From: Streptosporangiaceae bacterium
GTDB lineage: Bacteria > Actinomycetota > Actinomycetes > Streptosporangiales > Streptosporangiaceae
Length of the DNA stretch: 64,000 bases
Assembly (NCBI GenBank): GCA_025934635.1
Contig: JAICWX010000002.1
Coordinates: 1-64,000, forward strand
Direction of reading: 5' to 3'
The notes beneath the pieces were generated by a model. The model was not told the origin of the DNA. It did no database searches and saw nothing but the letters and a program-made list of their open reading frames with translations. Made by a program: the position numbers and the translations under genes. This document shows, piece after piece, positions 8,913 to 18,435 of this stretch; position 1 is the first letter of the stretch, and every line of letters begins with the position of its first letter.

Positions 8913-9583
8913 CGAGCCGCCTCGCTCACCCGGGCCTCGTTGGCCCGGGTGACGGCGGCGGCGCTGCGGTCCTCGCCGCGCGCCGTCAGGCCGCCCACGA
9001 TGCCCGCGACGTCGCCGACCGGGCGGTTCTGACTCAGCTTGGCCTTGGCCTCGATCCGGGTGATCCGCAGTTCGAGGCCGACGATGGCGCGCAGCTGGCC
9101 CTCGATGAACGTCCGCGGCGCGTCATCGACCGACCAGGCGGGGGCCTGCCCGGCCGTCTCGGTGCGAGCCGCTTCGTGCTTGGCCGTCAGGCGCCGGACG
9201 ACATCCTCGACCCAGGCCGGGTCGTCGTGCACGACCAGCTGGCCGTAGACGTGCGCGGTGACGTAGTTCCAGGTCGGGACGACCCGGCCGTGCTCGGCCT
9301 TGGCCGCGTACCAGGATGGCGACACGTACGCGTCCGGGCCGCGGACGATGGCCAGCGACTCGCCCTGGGCCGGCTTGCGCCACTGGTCGTTGTTGCGGGC
9401 CACGTGCCCGAGCAGCGCCCCCCACGGGGCCTCCTGCTCGCCGGCGGCGGGGTCGTACGCGAACGGCAGCATGGTGGCCAGCAGGCCGTCGGCGGTGAGC
9501 GTGATCAGGTCGGCCGCGCCGTGCCGGGCCAGCAGGTCCCGGACGGCGTCGTCGCCGGCCGCGAAATGCGCGGGAATGTACAT
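8909..9583 (-). CDS. PaiB-like FMN-binding negative transcriptional regulator
   Basis: 224 residues with the FMN_bind_2 pattern: an N-terminal MYIPAHF, the LPFAYDPAAG segment, LGHVARNNDQWR, and SPSWYAAKAEHGRVVPTWNYVTAHVYG, which is the hallmark of the PaiB family. The fold is a split beta-barrel like pyridoxamine phosphate oxidase. Bacillus PaiB is annotated as a regulator of sporulation and protease genes, but most members are uncharacterised flavoproteins. It begins 14 bases after the end of hmgA on the same strand, so the two are probably one transcript, which gives a possible link to aromatic amino acid breakdown. Confidence 0.85.
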   Translation of the reverse strand: MYIPAHFAAGDDAVRDLLARHGAADLITLTADGLLATMLPFAYDPAAGEQEAPWGALLGHVARNNDQWRKPAQGESLAIVRGPDAYVSPSWYAAKAEHGRVVPTWNYVTAHVYGQLVVHDDPAWVEDVVRRLTAKHEAARTETAGQAPAWSVDDAPRTFIEGQLRAIVGLELRITRIEAKAKLSQNRPVGDVAGIVGGLTARGEDRSAAAVTRANEARVSEAAR

Positions 9584-9597
9584 GACGGCCTCCTTTT

Positions 9598-10929
9598 CTA
9601 GCCGGGGAAGGAGCGGGTCAGGCCGGCCCAGGCGGCGTCGTAGTCAGGCTGGCGGTGGGCCGCCTCCATGGCCTGCCGGGTCGGCACCAGCATCCAGCGG
9701 CTCTCGAACATGAACGCCAGCGTGCCGTCGATCTTCTGCGGTGCCAGCTCGGCCGTGCTGGCCCGGGCGTACGTCTCCGCGTCCGGGCCGTGCGAGGCGA
9801 AGGTGTTGTGCAGGCTGGCCCCGCCGGGCACGAACCCCTCGGCCTTGGCGTCGTAGACGCCGCGCACCAGGCCCATGAACTCGGACATGATGTTGCGGTG
9901 GTACCAGGGCGGCCGGAAGGTGTCCTCGCCGACCAGCCAGCGCGGCGGGAAGATCACGAAGTCCGCGTTGGCCAGGCCGGGCAGCTCGCTCGGCGAGGTG
10001 AGCACGGTGAAGATGGACGGATCCGGGTGGTCGAAGCTGATCGTGCCGATGACCATGAAGTTCGCCGTGTCGTACTTGTACGGCGCGTAGTTCCCGTGCC
10101 AGCCGACCACGTCCAGCGGCGAGTGATCGTAGTCGGCGGCCCACAGGTTGCCGCCGAACTTCTGCACCACCTGCACCGGGCCGGCCCGGTCCTCGTAGGC
10201 CGCCGACGGGGCCAGGAAGTCACGCTCGTTGGCCAGTCCGTTCGCGCCGATCGGGCCGCGTTCGGGCAGCGTGAAGGCGGCGCCGAAGTTCTCGCACAGG
10301 TAGCCGCGGGCCGGGCCGCCCGGGAGGTCCACCGCGAACCTGATGCCGCGCGGCACCACCGCGATCTCCCCGGGCGCGACGGCCAGCGGGCCGAGCTCGG
10401 TGCGCAGCAGCACCGGCCCGTGCTCGGGTACGAACAGCAGCTCGCCGTCGGCGTCGACGAAGTACCGGTCGGTCATGGGCCGGCTGGCCGCGTAGACGTG
10501 CACGGCCATCCCGCTGCGCGTCCTGAGGTCCCCGTTGCCCGCCATCGTGTACAGGCCGTCGACGAAGTCGGTGTCGCCTTCCGGCATCGGCCGGGCGTCC
10601 CAGCGAAGCCGGTTCGGGTCCGGCTCGAGCTCGTCGAACGGGGTGCCGCGCAGGGCGCCGCGGCCGATGCGGGAGAACCGCGGGTGCGCGGCCGACGGCA
10701 TGATCCGGTAGACCCAGGTCCGCCGGCTGACCCCGCGGGGCTGCGTGAACGCGGTCCCGCTGAGCTGCTCCGGGTACAGGCCGAGCGGCGCGCGCTGCGG
10801 TGAGTTACGGCCCGCGGGCAGCGCCCCGGGAACGGCCTCGCTGGCGAACTCGTTCCCGAACCCCGCCTGGTAGGCGTACTCCCCCGGCTCGTTCTGCGCC
10901 TGCTGCGGGCGGACCGTAACGTCGGTCAT
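9598..10929 (-). CDS. hmgA: Homogentisate 1,2-dioxygenase
   Basis: 443 residues, the standard length. It opens with [19 protein letters not shown], the very conserved family start, and contains the iron-site segment [12 protein letters not shown] (His and Glu ligands six residues apart) and the later [13 protein letters not shown] with the third His. The enzyme opens the ring of homogentisate to maleylacetoacetate with Fe(II) and oxygen, the central step of tyrosine/phenylalanine breakdown. No maleylacetoacetate isomerase or fumarylacetoacetase gene is adjacent, so the pathway is split in this genome. AGGAGG is visible 6 bases upstream of the ATG. A PaiB-like flavoprotein gene follows in the same direction. 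Confidence 0.97.
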   Translation of the reverse strand: MTDVTVRPQQAQNEPGEYAYQAGFGNEFASEAVPGALPAGRNSPQRAPLGLYPEQLSGTAFTQPRGVSRRTWVYRIMPSAAHPRFSRIGRGALRGTPFDELEPDPNRLRWDARPMPEGDTDFVDGLYTMAGNGDLRTRSGMAVHVYAASRPMTDRYFVDADGELLFVPEHGPVLLRTELGPLAVAPGEIAVVPRGIRFAVDLPGGPARGYLCENFGAAFTLPERGPIGANGLANERDFLAPSAAYEDRAGPVQVVQKFGGNLWAADYDHSPLDVVGWHGNYAPYKYDTANFMVIGTISFDHPDPSIFTVLTSPSELPGLANADFVIFPPRWLVGEDTFRPPWYHRNIMSEFMGLVRGVYDAKAEGFVPGGASLHNTFASHGPDAETYARASTAELAPQKIDGTLAFMFESRWMLVPTRQAMEAAHRQPDYDAAWAGLTRSFPG

Positions 10930-11063
10930 GACTGCCTCCTTGCTGTCCCACCCATGAAATCACCCGCGAAAGTTGTGCCAGGCCGCAGGAGCGGCCGACC
11001 AGGGGTTTCGCGGCGTTACGGGAGGGGACGGAGCGGGACAAGAGAGGCAGATAGGCAAGTGGG

Positions 11064-11783
11064 ATGCTGGAGCGGATGAACGGCGGGAGGTTAGCGGTGG
11101 CGGATCGGTGGCTGACATTCGATTGCTACGGAACGGTCGCGGACTGGAACAGCGGCATGGGCGGGGCCCTGGCGGGGCTGGCCGGGGTATCCGGGGCGGA
11201 TGCCGGGCGGCTGCTGGCCGCTTATCACCCGGCCGAACTGGAGATCGAGGCCGCCCCGCAGTGGCGGCCGTACCGGGAAGTGCTCGCGGCCGGGCTGGCC
11301 CGGGCGGCGGAACGGGAGCGGGTGCGGCTGCCCCGCGACGGCGAGCAGGCGTTCGTCCGGGGCTGGCCGGACATGCCCGTGTTCGACGACGCCGGGCCCG
11401 CCCTGGCGGCGCTGAAGGAACGCGGCTGGCGGCTGGCGTTCCTGACCAACTGCGACGAGGACCTGTTCGCCACCACCAGGAACCGGCTGCCGGTGCCGGT
11501 GGACGCGTGGGTCACGGCCGAGGAGGTACACAGCTACAAGCCGGACCTCGCGCACTTCCGGCGGTTCGCCGACAAGACCGGGGCGACCCCGGCCAACTGG
11601 ATTCACGTGGCGAACAGCTGGATCCTCGACATCTTGCCCGCGGCCCGGATGGGGCTGCGCTCGGTGTGGGTGGACCGGGACCTGACCGGGCACCCGGCCA
11701 AGCTCGCGGACCGGCGGGTCACGAGCATGCGCCGCCTGCCCGAAGCCGTCAGCGACGTCGACGCCATCCCGCCCCGCGTTTAG
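11064..11783 (+). CDS. HAD-superfamily hydrolase, type II haloacid dehalogenase-like
   Basis: 239 residues. The nucleophile motif LTFDCYGTVADWNSG, motif II AFLTNCDEDL, the Lys in VHSYKPDLAHF and motif IV/III region WIHVANSWILDILPAARMGL follow the order of L-2-haloacid dehalogenases. The first Asp of FDCYGT is the predicted nucleophile. Family members include true dehalogenases and general phosphatases, so the substrate is open. Start may be the ATG at 11064 or the one at 11076; neither has a clear ribosome binding site. It is divergent from hmgA with about 130 bases between them. Confidence 0.85.
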   Translation: MLERMNGGRLAVADRWLTFDCYGTVADWNSGMGGALAGLAGVSGADAGRLLAAYHPAELEIEAAPQWRPYREVLAAGLARAAERERVRLPRDGEQAFVRGWPDMPVFDDAGPALAALKERGWRLAFLTNCDEDLFATTRNRLPVPVDAWVTAEEVHSYKPDLAHFRRFADKTGATPANWIHVANSWILDILPAARMGLRSVWVDRDLTGHPAKLADRRVTSMRRLPEAVSDVDAIPPRV

Positions 11784-11801
11784 CGAACAAAAAATCGTAT
11801 C

Positions 11802-11815
11802 TTCATGATCATGAA
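11802..11815. repeat. 14-bp perfect palindrome downstream of the HAD gene
   Basis: TTCATGATCATGAA is its own reverse complement and sits 19 bases after the HAD stop in an AT-rich spot. It could form a short hairpin or be a protein site; no function is assigned. Confidence 0.4.
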
Positions 11816-11916
11816 TGCTCTGGTACGGCTACGAGTACTAAAACCTTCGTGATCATTGACGGGCTCCACGGGCGTGAGGCGCGTGAGATAGAGGGGCTGC
11901 CCCGGCCGACGTAAAC

Positions 11917-11970
11917 GGAGTCGGTGTGCCCCTGGGTACTTTCTTGCGTACCCGATGTGCCACCGACTCC
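11917..11970. terminator. Long two-part hairpin between convergent genes
   Basis: GGAGTCGGTG (11917-11926) pairs perfectly with CACCGACTCC (11961-11970), and nested within are GGGTAC (11934-11939) and GTACCC (11948-11953). It lies between the convergent HAD and LytR-type genes and is symmetrical, so it may end transcription from both sides although there is no T-run. Confidence 0.55.
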
Positions 11971-12046
11971 CCTGGGGCTGGGGCGGGGGTGGAGTCAGGG
12001 GCTGGGGGCGCTAAAGGGGTCAGGGGAGAGGGGACGCGGAGCCGGG

Positions 12047-13591
12047 TCAGTGGCTGAGGGGGCCGCCGAAGGCAGCGCTGTCGGCGTTGCAGGCGGCGGC
12101 GGCGGTGATGCCGCCGTTGGCCTGGGCCAGGCCGGATACGCCGGAGGCGGAGGCCGAGGCCGAGGGGCTCGCGGAGGATGACGGGTTGGCCGGGGAGGAG
12201 GACGCGACGGCGGGGGTGGCGCCCGCTTGGGGGGTCTTCGGGGCCAGGCCGGTGAAGCTGGAGCCGAGGATCAGGTCGACGGTGCCGGGGGGCAGGCTGG
12301 CGACCCGCAGCGCGGTGACGTTGGTGAGTTCGGACTTGAGGGTGTTCACCGCGGCCAGGTCGGCGGCCGAGCCGTACTCGATGACCGAGGTGGTGTAGGA
12401 GAAGCTCGGCGCGTCGCCGGTGCCGGTCACGCTGAAGCCGCGGCTGGTCAGGCCGGCCGCGGCCTGGCTGGCGAGGCGCGCGATGCCGGTTCCGTTCAGC
12501 ACCTCGACCTTGACGTTGGCCGGGCTGGTGGTGAGCACCGGGGTGCTGGCCCCGGGGGTGGCCGAGACCTTCGGCACGGTGATGTCCCGGGCGATGTCCG
12601 CGAACACCTGGCTGGCCTGCGGCTGCATGAGCTGGATGCGGTTGGCGTTCTGCGTCCAGGGCTGGTTCGGGGCGGTGATGAACTGCACGTTCTGGCCGGA
12701 CAGGTTGCGGAAGCTCTGCCCGATGTGTACCAGGTCGGTGGCCGACATGCCGGCGTCCGTGGTCATCGAGGCGGCCACGTCGGTGACCACGTTCAGCAGC
12801 TTGATCGGGTTGGACAGCAGGCCGCTGTGCAGGACGCCTTTGACGACCTGGGCGGACATGAACTGGTCGCGCTGGATCCGTTCCAGGTCCGAGCCGTCGC
12901 CGAGGTTCTCGCGGGTCCGCCAGAAGGCCAGCGCCTGGATGCCGCTGATGTGCTGCTCGCCCGCCTTGAGGTTCAGCCCGGAGGTCGTGTCGCTCACGTT
13001 GAAGGGCACGCAGACGTTGACGCCGCCGAGGTCGTTGACGACCTTGACGAAGCCGAGCAGGCCGATCCCGATGAAGTGGTCGATGCGGATGCCGGTCATC
13101 TGCTCGACGGTCTTCCACAGGCAGGTCGGCCCGCCGATCTGGAGCAGCGAGTTGATCTGCACGGCGCCGCCCGGGCTGGCCTGCTGGCCGGTGAAGCCGG
13201 AACCGCTGTCGCACTCGTACACCGGCACCATGGTGTCGCGCGGGAGGCTGACCACCGTGACCTGGTGATGACCGGGCGAGATGTGCACGACCATGATCGT
13301 GTCGGTGTTGTTGGTCTGGTCGTGGCCGGTGTGCAGGACGTACTGCTGGTGCGGGGTCAGGCCGGTCCGGGTGTCATCGCCGTAGACCAGGATGTTCTGC
13401 GAGGTCGTGCTGTACACCGGCGGGCGGTCGCCGAGGGCCTTGGACGGCACCGTCACGCGGGTGATGCTGTCGTAGACGGCCCGGTACTTCAGGTAGACGC
13501 CGAGGGTGCCCGCCGTGACGATAACGACCGCCACGACCGCAACCCAGCGGAGCACGTGGCGCTTGCCGCCGGGGCGCGGCTGCCTCCGCAT
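12047..13591 (-). CDS. LytR-CpsA-Psr family cell-wall glycopolymer ligase with LytR_C domain
   Basis: 514 residues. One membrane segment near the N-terminus (WVAVVAVVIVTAGTLGVYL) anchors the protein with the bulk outside. The LCP domain follows, with NTDTIMVVHISP, VVSLPRDTMVPV (the Arg and Asp that bind pyrophosphate lipid) and NDLGGVNVCVPF. Around residues 355-450 lies a LytR_C domain (VKVEVLNGTGIARLASQAAAGL and a later hydrophobic repeat), and the tail is a Ser/Ala/Pro-rich segment ending with a short conserved stretch. LCP enzymes attach teichoic acid, arabinogalactan or capsule to peptidoglycan. It stands alone between a HAD gene and dinG. Confidence 0.93.
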   Translation of the reverse strand: MRRQPRPGGKRHVLRWVAVVAVVIVTAGTLGVYLKYRAVYDSITRVTVPSKALGDRPPVYSTTSQNILVYGDDTRTGLTPHQQYVLHTGHDQTNNTDTIMVVHISPGHHQVTVVSLPRDTMVPVYECDSGSGFTGQQASPGGAVQINSLLQIGGPTCLWKTVEQMTGIRIDHFIGIGLLGFVKVVNDLGGVNVCVPFNVSDTTSGLNLKAGEQHISGIQALAFWRTRENLGDGSDLERIQRDQFMSAQVVKGVLHSGLLSNPIKLLNVVTDVAASMTTDAGMSATDLVHIGQSFRNLSGQNVQFITAPNQPWTQNANRIQLMQPQASQVFADIARDITVPKVSATPGASTPVLTTSPANVKVEVLNGTGIARLASQAAAGLTSRGFSVTGTGDAPSFSYTTSVIEYGSAADLAAVNTLKSELTNVTALRVASLPPGTVDLILGSSFTGLAPKTPQAGATPAVASSSPANPSSSASPSASASASGVSGLAQANGGITAAAACNADSAAFGGPLSH

Positions 13592-13738
13592 GAGTGACCT
13601 CCCGCCGCGACTGGTGGGCCAGTCCTCTTGCAGAACGGTTCTTCGGTGTCAGTAGTTCCCAAAATGTTACCCAGCATCCCGCGTTTCATCCGCACCAGTG
13701 CAGCCCTAGTTACCAGGCCGTAAGCGCATGCTAAGAGA

Positions 13739-15856
13739 TCAGGGCGGGACCGGGGCCGACGGCGCCGGATCGGCCGCGGCGGCGGACAGACGGCGCAGCG
13801 CCGCGCGGACCAGGGCCGGGTCGGCGGTGGTCCAGAACGGGGGCAGCGTGGCGCGCAGGAAGTCACCGTAGCGCGCGGTCATCAGCCGCGGGTCGAGGAC
13901 CGCCACCACGCCGCGGTCGCTCATCGTCCGCAGCAGCCGGCCCGCGCCCTGGGCCAGCAGCAGCGCGGCGTGCGAGGCCGCGACGGACATGAACCCGTTG
14001 CCGCCGCGGGCGGCCACCGCGCGCTGCCGGGCCGAGGCCAGCGGGTCGTCGGGGCGCGGGAACGGGATCCGGTCGATGACCACGAGCTGCAGCGACTGGC
14101 CGGGTACGTCCACCCCCTGCCACAGCGACAGCGTGCCGAACAGGCAGGTCGGCTCGTCCTCGCTGAACTGCCTGACCAGCTGGGCGGTGAGGTCGTCCCC
14201 CTGGCACAGGATCGGCTGGCTGATCCGCTCGCGCAGCGCCCCGGCCGCCTCCTTGGCCGCCCGCATGGAGGAGAACAGGCCCAGCGTGCGCCCGCCCGCG
14301 GCCTCGATGAGCTCGGCCAGCTCGGTCAGGTAGGCCGCGGGCAGCTGGTCCCGGCCGGGCGGCGGCAGGTGGCGGGCCACGTACAGGATCCCGCTCTTGG
14401 CGTGGTCGAACGGCGAGCCGACGTCGAGTCCGGTCCAGGTCATCGGGCGCTCGTGCTCCTCCCCCGTGGGCTCCCAGGCGCCTTGCGGCGGCAGCCCCCA
14501 CTGGGTGGCGAGCGGGCCGAACGAGCCGCCGAGGGCCAGGGTGGCCGAGGTGAGCGCCACCGTGCGCTGGCCGAACAGGCGGTTCCGCAGCACCTTCCCC
14601 ACCTCGAGCGGCGCCACCCGCAAGGTGGGCGGCCGGCGGCCGTCGTCGATGAACGGCCGGTCCAGCCAGACGACCTCGCCGCGCTCGGTGACGTCCTGCT
14701 CGAAGGCCTCCAGGATCCGGCCGGCCGTGCTCTGGATGTCGTCAAGCGAGGCCACCGTCAGCCGGGTCGTCGCCAGCCGCTGCTGGTCCTCCTCCGGGGA
14801 TGACGCGCTGGCCCGGACCGCGTCCGCGCACGCCCCGGCCGCGTCGCGTACCTGCGCGAGCGTGGCCGCCAGCATTTCCGGCAGCACGTCCAGCCGGCCC
14901 GCGGGCGCGTCGCCGAGGTCGATGACGAGCGCGGCGGCGGCGTGGCGGAGCTGGTCGGCCACGGCCGGAGCCGCTCCCACGTCGGCGGCCGACTCGGTCA
15001 GCCGCCCGGCCCGCCGGGCGGCGGCGTCCGCGGCCGGCCCCGACAGCTCCCCCGTGGTGGCCGAGGTGACCCGGTCCACGAGGTCGTGAGCCTCGTCGAT
15101 GATCACCACGTCGTGCTCGGGCAGCACGTCGATCTCGGACGTCGCGTCGATGGCCAGCAGGGCATGGTTGGTCACCACGATGTCCGCCTTGGCCGCCTCC
15201 GCCCGGGCCTTCTCGGCGAAGCATTGCGACCCGAACTTGCAGCGCGTCGCGCCGACGCACTCCTGCGCGCTGACCGAGACCTGCCGCCAGGCCGCGTCGG
15301 GCACGCCGGGCACCAGCTCGTCCCGGTCCCCGGTCGTGGTCTCCTCGGCCCACTCGTGCAGCCGCTTGACCTGGCGTCCCAGGGGCGAGGTCGGCCCCGC
15401 TGTTGAATCAGACGCTGTAGTCGGGTCGAACAGGGCGTCCTGGGGGTCCTCGGCCACGCCGCCCTGCTGCCGGTTCAGGCACAGGTAGTTGCGCCGGCCC
15501 TTGAGGATGGCGAAGGTCGGCTCCCGGTCAAGCACCGGCGTCAAGGCCGCGGTCAGGCGCGGCAGGTCGCGGTCGATGAGCTGGTTCTGCAGCGCGATGG
15601 TGGCGGTGGCCACCACGATGTGGCTGCCCGTGATGGCCGCGTGCCGCACCGCCGGGACCAGGTAGGCCAGCGACTTCCCGGTGCCGGTGCCGGCCTGCAC
15701 GGCCAGGTGCTCCCCGGACTCGAAGGCGTGCCGCACCGCCTCGGCCATCTGGACCTGGCCGGGCCGTTCCGCGCCGCCGATGCCGTGGACGGCGGTGGCC
15801 AGCAGCTCATCGACGTCAGGCACGGCGCTACTGAGTGAGGGGATTACTCGGGGCAC
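13739..15856 (-). CDS. dinG: ATP-dependent DNA helicase of the DinG/XPD family
   Basis: 705 residues. Walker A AGTGTGKS is at 55-62, VVATATIALQNQL is motif Ia, and VVIIDEAHDLVDR is the DEAH box. Between these, four Cys (in NYLCLNR, QECVGATRCKFGSQCF) match the iron-sulfur cluster binding domain of DinG/XPD helicases. C-terminal motifs TCLFGTLSLWQGVDVPG, VIDRIPFPRPDDPL and QGAGRLLRT complete superfamily 2. The enzyme is a 5'-3' helicase that resolves R-loops and forked DNA. It is monocistronic, with 147 bases to the LytR-type gene upstream and 119 bases to the divergent DinB gene. Confidence 0.95.
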   Translation of the reverse strand: MPRVIPSLSSAVPDVDELLATAVHGIGGAERPGQVQMAEAVRHAFESGEHLAVQAGTGTGKSLAYLVPAVRHAAITGSHIVVATATIALQNQLIDRDLPRLTAALTPVLDREPTFAILKGRRNYLCLNRQQGGVAEDPQDALFDPTTASDSTAGPTSPLGRQVKRLHEWAEETTTGDRDELVPGVPDAAWRQVSVSAQECVGATRCKFGSQCFAEKARAEAAKADIVVTNHALLAIDATSEIDVLPEHDVVIIDEAHDLVDRVTSATTGELSGPAADAAARRAGRLTESAADVGAAPAVADQLRHAAAALVIDLGDAPAGRLDVLPEMLAATLAQVRDAAGACADAVRASASSPEEDQQRLATTRLTVASLDDIQSTAGRILEAFEQDVTERGEVVWLDRPFIDDGRRPPTLRVAPLEVGKVLRNRLFGQRTVALTSATLALGGSFGPLATQWGLPPQGAWEPTGEEHERPMTWTGLDVGSPFDHAKSGILYVARHLPPPGRDQLPAAYLTELAELIEAAGGRTLGLFSSMRAAKEAAGALRERISQPILCQGDDLTAQLVRQFSEDEPTCLFGTLSLWQGVDVPGQSLQLVVIDRIPFPRPDDPLASARQRAVAARGGNGFMSVAASHAALLLAQGAGRLLRTMSDRGVVAVLDPRLMTARYGDFLRATLPPFWTTADPALVRAALRRLSAAAADPAPSAPVPP

Positions 15857-15975
15857 GTCGGAACGGTACCTCGCGCCACCGTCAGCGACTACCCGATGGG
15901 GCGTTGAGCAGGTAGGGCGGCGTGTCAGCGGGCTCGTTCGGTAGATTCTTGGGCTTGGAGCGGAAGGGGCAGCGG

Positions 15976-16476
15976 ATGACGAGCGCGGACATACTGACAG
16001 ACGGATTCGGCCGCGTGCAGGAGAATGTGCACGCGGTGGTGCGGGGGCTGACCGGCAGCCAGCTGGCGCAGAGCATCGCGCCGGGCGCGAACTCGATCGC
16101 CTGGCTGGTGTGGCACCTGACCCGGGTCCAGGACGACCACGTGGGGGACGCGTTCGGGGTGCCGCAGGCGTGGACCGGGTACGGCCAGCGGTTCGGGCTG
16201 CCGCTGGAGCCGTACGACACCGGCTACGGGCACACCCCCGCGCAGGCGGCGCAGGTCACGGTGGCCTCCCCCGACCTGCTCACCGGGTACTACGACGCGG
16301 TGCACGCCCAGACGATCCGGCTGGTGGCCGGCGTCACCGACCCGGACCTGGACCGGGTGGTGGACGAGCGCTGGAGCCCGCCGGTGACGCTGGGCGTGCG
16401 GCTGGTCAGCGTGATCGACGACTGCGCGCAGCACGTCGGCCAGGCCGCGTTCATCCGGGGCATCCTGCTCGGCTAG
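15976..16476 (+). CDS. DinB-superfamily protein (DUF664-like)
   Basis: The ATG at 15976 follows GGAAGGGG and is preferred to 15922. The 166-residue protein is an all-helical DinB bundle: SIAWLVWHLTRVQDDHV carries the first metal His, and SVIDDCAQHVGQAAFIRG the last His residues. Proteins of this type in actinobacteria are putative mycothiol-dependent enzymes; the substrate is unknown. Its 3' end stands 9 bases from the end of the convergent UbiB-type gene. Confidence 0.85.
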   Translation: MTSADILTDGFGRVQENVHAVVRGLTGSQLAQSIAPGANSIAWLVWHLTRVQDDHVGDAFGVPQAWTGYGQRFGLPLEPYDTGYGHTPAQAAQVTVASPDLLTGYYDAVHAQTIRLVAGVTDPDLDRVVDERWSPPVTLGVRLVSVIDDCAQHVGQAAFIRGILLG

Positions 16477-16485
16477 CCACCCGGC

Positions 16486-18426
16486 TCAGGGCGGGCCGGT
16501 CCTGAACACCGCGGCCAGCACCCGCAGCGCCAGCAGCGCGCAGATGACCAGCAGGCAGTAGCCGATGAACTGGTACAGGCCGATGGCCGGGGTCATGGCC
16601 GGGCCGCCCTTCAGCGCGAGCAGGGCCACCGCCATGAACCCGGCGGTAGCCGCGAGGATGGTCAGCACGCCGAGCTGGACCCACCCGGTGATGACCTTGC
16701 GGTCCCGCTCGTCGGCCAGCAGCCGGACGTTCACGCTGAGCCGCCCGCCCTCGACCGCGGCCGCGATCCGGTCCACCCGCCGGGGCAGCCGGCGCAGCAT
16801 CGGCAGCAGCGCGACGACCTCCTCGGCCGCCGCCTCCTTCAGCGACTCCGGGCCGAGGCGCCTGGTCAGCTCGCGCTGGCCGAACCGCTCCGCCTCGGCG
16901 ACCATGTCGAAGCCGGGCGCGAGCAGCGTCAGGCCGCCCTCCAGGGTGGACAGCGCCCGGAAGGTGGCCGCGAACTCGGCCGGGACGGCCAGCTCGTGCC
17001 GGGTCACCAGGCGGAACAGCTCGGTGAACAAGGTGATGTCGGGCGGCCGCCCGACGGCCAGGTGCCGGACCAGCAGCGCCCCGACCGACCGCTCCAGCGC
17101 CTGCTCGTCCAGGTCGTCGGGCCGGGCGGTCACCTCGAGCAGGGCGTCGGTGAGCGCGACCGGGTCACGCCGGTCCAGGGCGAGCAGCAGCCGCTGCAGC
17201 GCGGCCCGCAGCCCGGAGTCCAGGCGGCCGACCGCGCCGAAGTCGATCAGCCCCAGCCGCCCGTCGTCGAGCAGCATGATGTTGCCGGGGTGCGGGTCGG
17301 CGTGGAAGATGCCGTCGATGACGATCTGCCGCAGCACGCAGCCGAGCAGGTCACGGGCCAGCTGCTCGCGGTCGCCGTCGGCGGGGACGGCCTTGCTCAG
17401 CGCCGTGCCGTCGAGCCGCTCCATGACCAGCACCTTCTGGGTGCTCAGGTCATGATGGACGCGCGGGATCACCACCCCTCGCGCCGCGCTGGCGGCACTG
17501 GCCGCCGCGAGGTTGGCCGCCTCGATCCGGAAGTCCAGTTCCTCGCGCAGCCCGACGGCGTAGCCCTCGGCCAGCGTGCCCACGCCGATCGCCCGGGCCC
17601 AGGCGGCCCGGGCCTCGGTCCGGCGGGCCAGCCGGGTGATGATGTCCAGGTCGCGTTCGGCCAGCTGTGTCACCCCGGGCCGGAGCACCTTGATCACGAC
17701 CCGTTCGCCGGTGCGCAGCGTGGCCGCGTGCACCTGGGCGATCGAGGCCGAGGCGAGCGGCTCGCGGTCGATGCCGGCGAACATGGCGGTGCCGCCGAGC
17801 TCGGCCGCGAGGACCTGCTCGATCTGGTCCCAGGGCAGCGGGCTGACCCGGTCCTGCAGCCGGCCGAGCTCGGTGGTGAACTCGGCCGGCAGCAGGTCCC
17901 GGCGGGTGGACAGCCCCTGGCCGAACTTCACGAACACCACGCCGCTGCGGTCCAGGGCCTCGGTCAGCGACCGGGCCAGCCCGGCCGAGAACGGCCCGCG
18001 GGATAGCACCGGCCCGACCCCGCAGCGGGTGAAGATGCGCACGATCTGCCAGTACCGGCGGCTGCGGGCGGCCCGCGAGCGCAGGCTGCGCGGCCAGGTG
18101 GCGGGCGGCGGGATGGTCCCGGCCGGGATGAAGGCCTGCCAGGTGACCAGGATCGCCATCGCCAGCAGCAGCCCGCAGGCCCAGGCCAGGGCGGCGAAGC
18201 CGAGCACCACGCCGTAGGCGGGCCCGGGCCCGCGCACGCCGAGATGCCACCCGCTGGCCAGGGCGAAGAAAATGGTGCTGGTCAGGGCCTGGCCGGCCAG
18301 CCCCGCGACGACGGTCCGGGACAGCGAGAAGCGGCTCTCGGCCAGCAGCCGCCGGGCGCCGTAGGCGAGCAGGGTGACGTCGACCGTCGCGCCGAGGATG
18401 AAGGTGAGCAGAGTCGAGATGGTCAC
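16486..18426 (-). CDS. ABC1/UbiB-family atypical protein kinase with C-terminal membrane helices
   Basis: 646 residues. Three or four hydrophobic helices at residues 1-100, then the ABC1 kinase-like domain: FVKFGQGLSTR (KxGQ), SASIAQVHAATL (the Ala-rich loop that replaces the glycine loop), VVIKVLRPG (ATP Lys), FHADPHPGNIML (catalytic loop) and GLIDFGAVG (metal-binding). Two more membrane helices end the protein (GVLTILAATAGFMAVALLAL and IGLYQFIGYCLLVICALLAL). UbiB homologues are needed for isoprenoid quinone handling; actinobacteria make menaquinone, so the role is probably lipid or quinone related. It starts with GTG 9 bases after the PfkB stop, so it may be read from the sugar-transport operon. 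Confidence 0.9.
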   Translation of the reverse strand: MTISTLLTFILGATVDVTLLAYGARRLLAESRFSLSRTVVAGLAGQALTSTIFFALASGWHLGVRGPGPAYGVVLGFAALAWACGLLLAMAILVTWQAFIPAGTIPPPATWPRSLRSRAARSRRYWQIVRIFTRCGVGPVLSRGPFSAGLARSLTEALDRSGVVFVKFGQGLSTRRDLLPAEFTTELGRLQDRVSPLPWDQIEQVLAAELGGTAMFAGIDREPLASASIAQVHAATLRTGERVVIKVLRPGVTQLAERDLDIITRLARRTEARAAWARAIGVGTLAEGYAVGLREELDFRIEAANLAAASAASAARGVVIPRVHHDLSTQKVLVMERLDGTALSKAVPADGDREQLARDLLGCVLRQIVIDGIFHADPHPGNIMLLDDGRLGLIDFGAVGRLDSGLRAALQRLLLALDRRDPVALTDALLEVTARPDDLDEQALERSVGALLVRHLAVGRPPDITLFTELFRLVTRHELAVPAEFAATFRALSTLEGGLTLLAPGFDMVAEAERFGQRELTRRLGPESLKEAAAEEVVALLPMLRRLPRRVDRIAAAVEGGRLSVNVRLLADERDRKVITGWVQLGVLTILAATAGFMAVALLALKGGPAMTPAIGLYQFIGYCLLVICALLALRVLAAVFRTGPP

Positions 18427-18435
18427 GCGACCAGA

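Noticed and set aside
12227..13597. Plus-strand frame of 456 codons opposite the LytR-type gene
   Set aside because: Composition is Gly/Arg/Asp-rich, typical of the reverse frame of a GC-rich gene; the minus-strand gene has clear LCP motifs.
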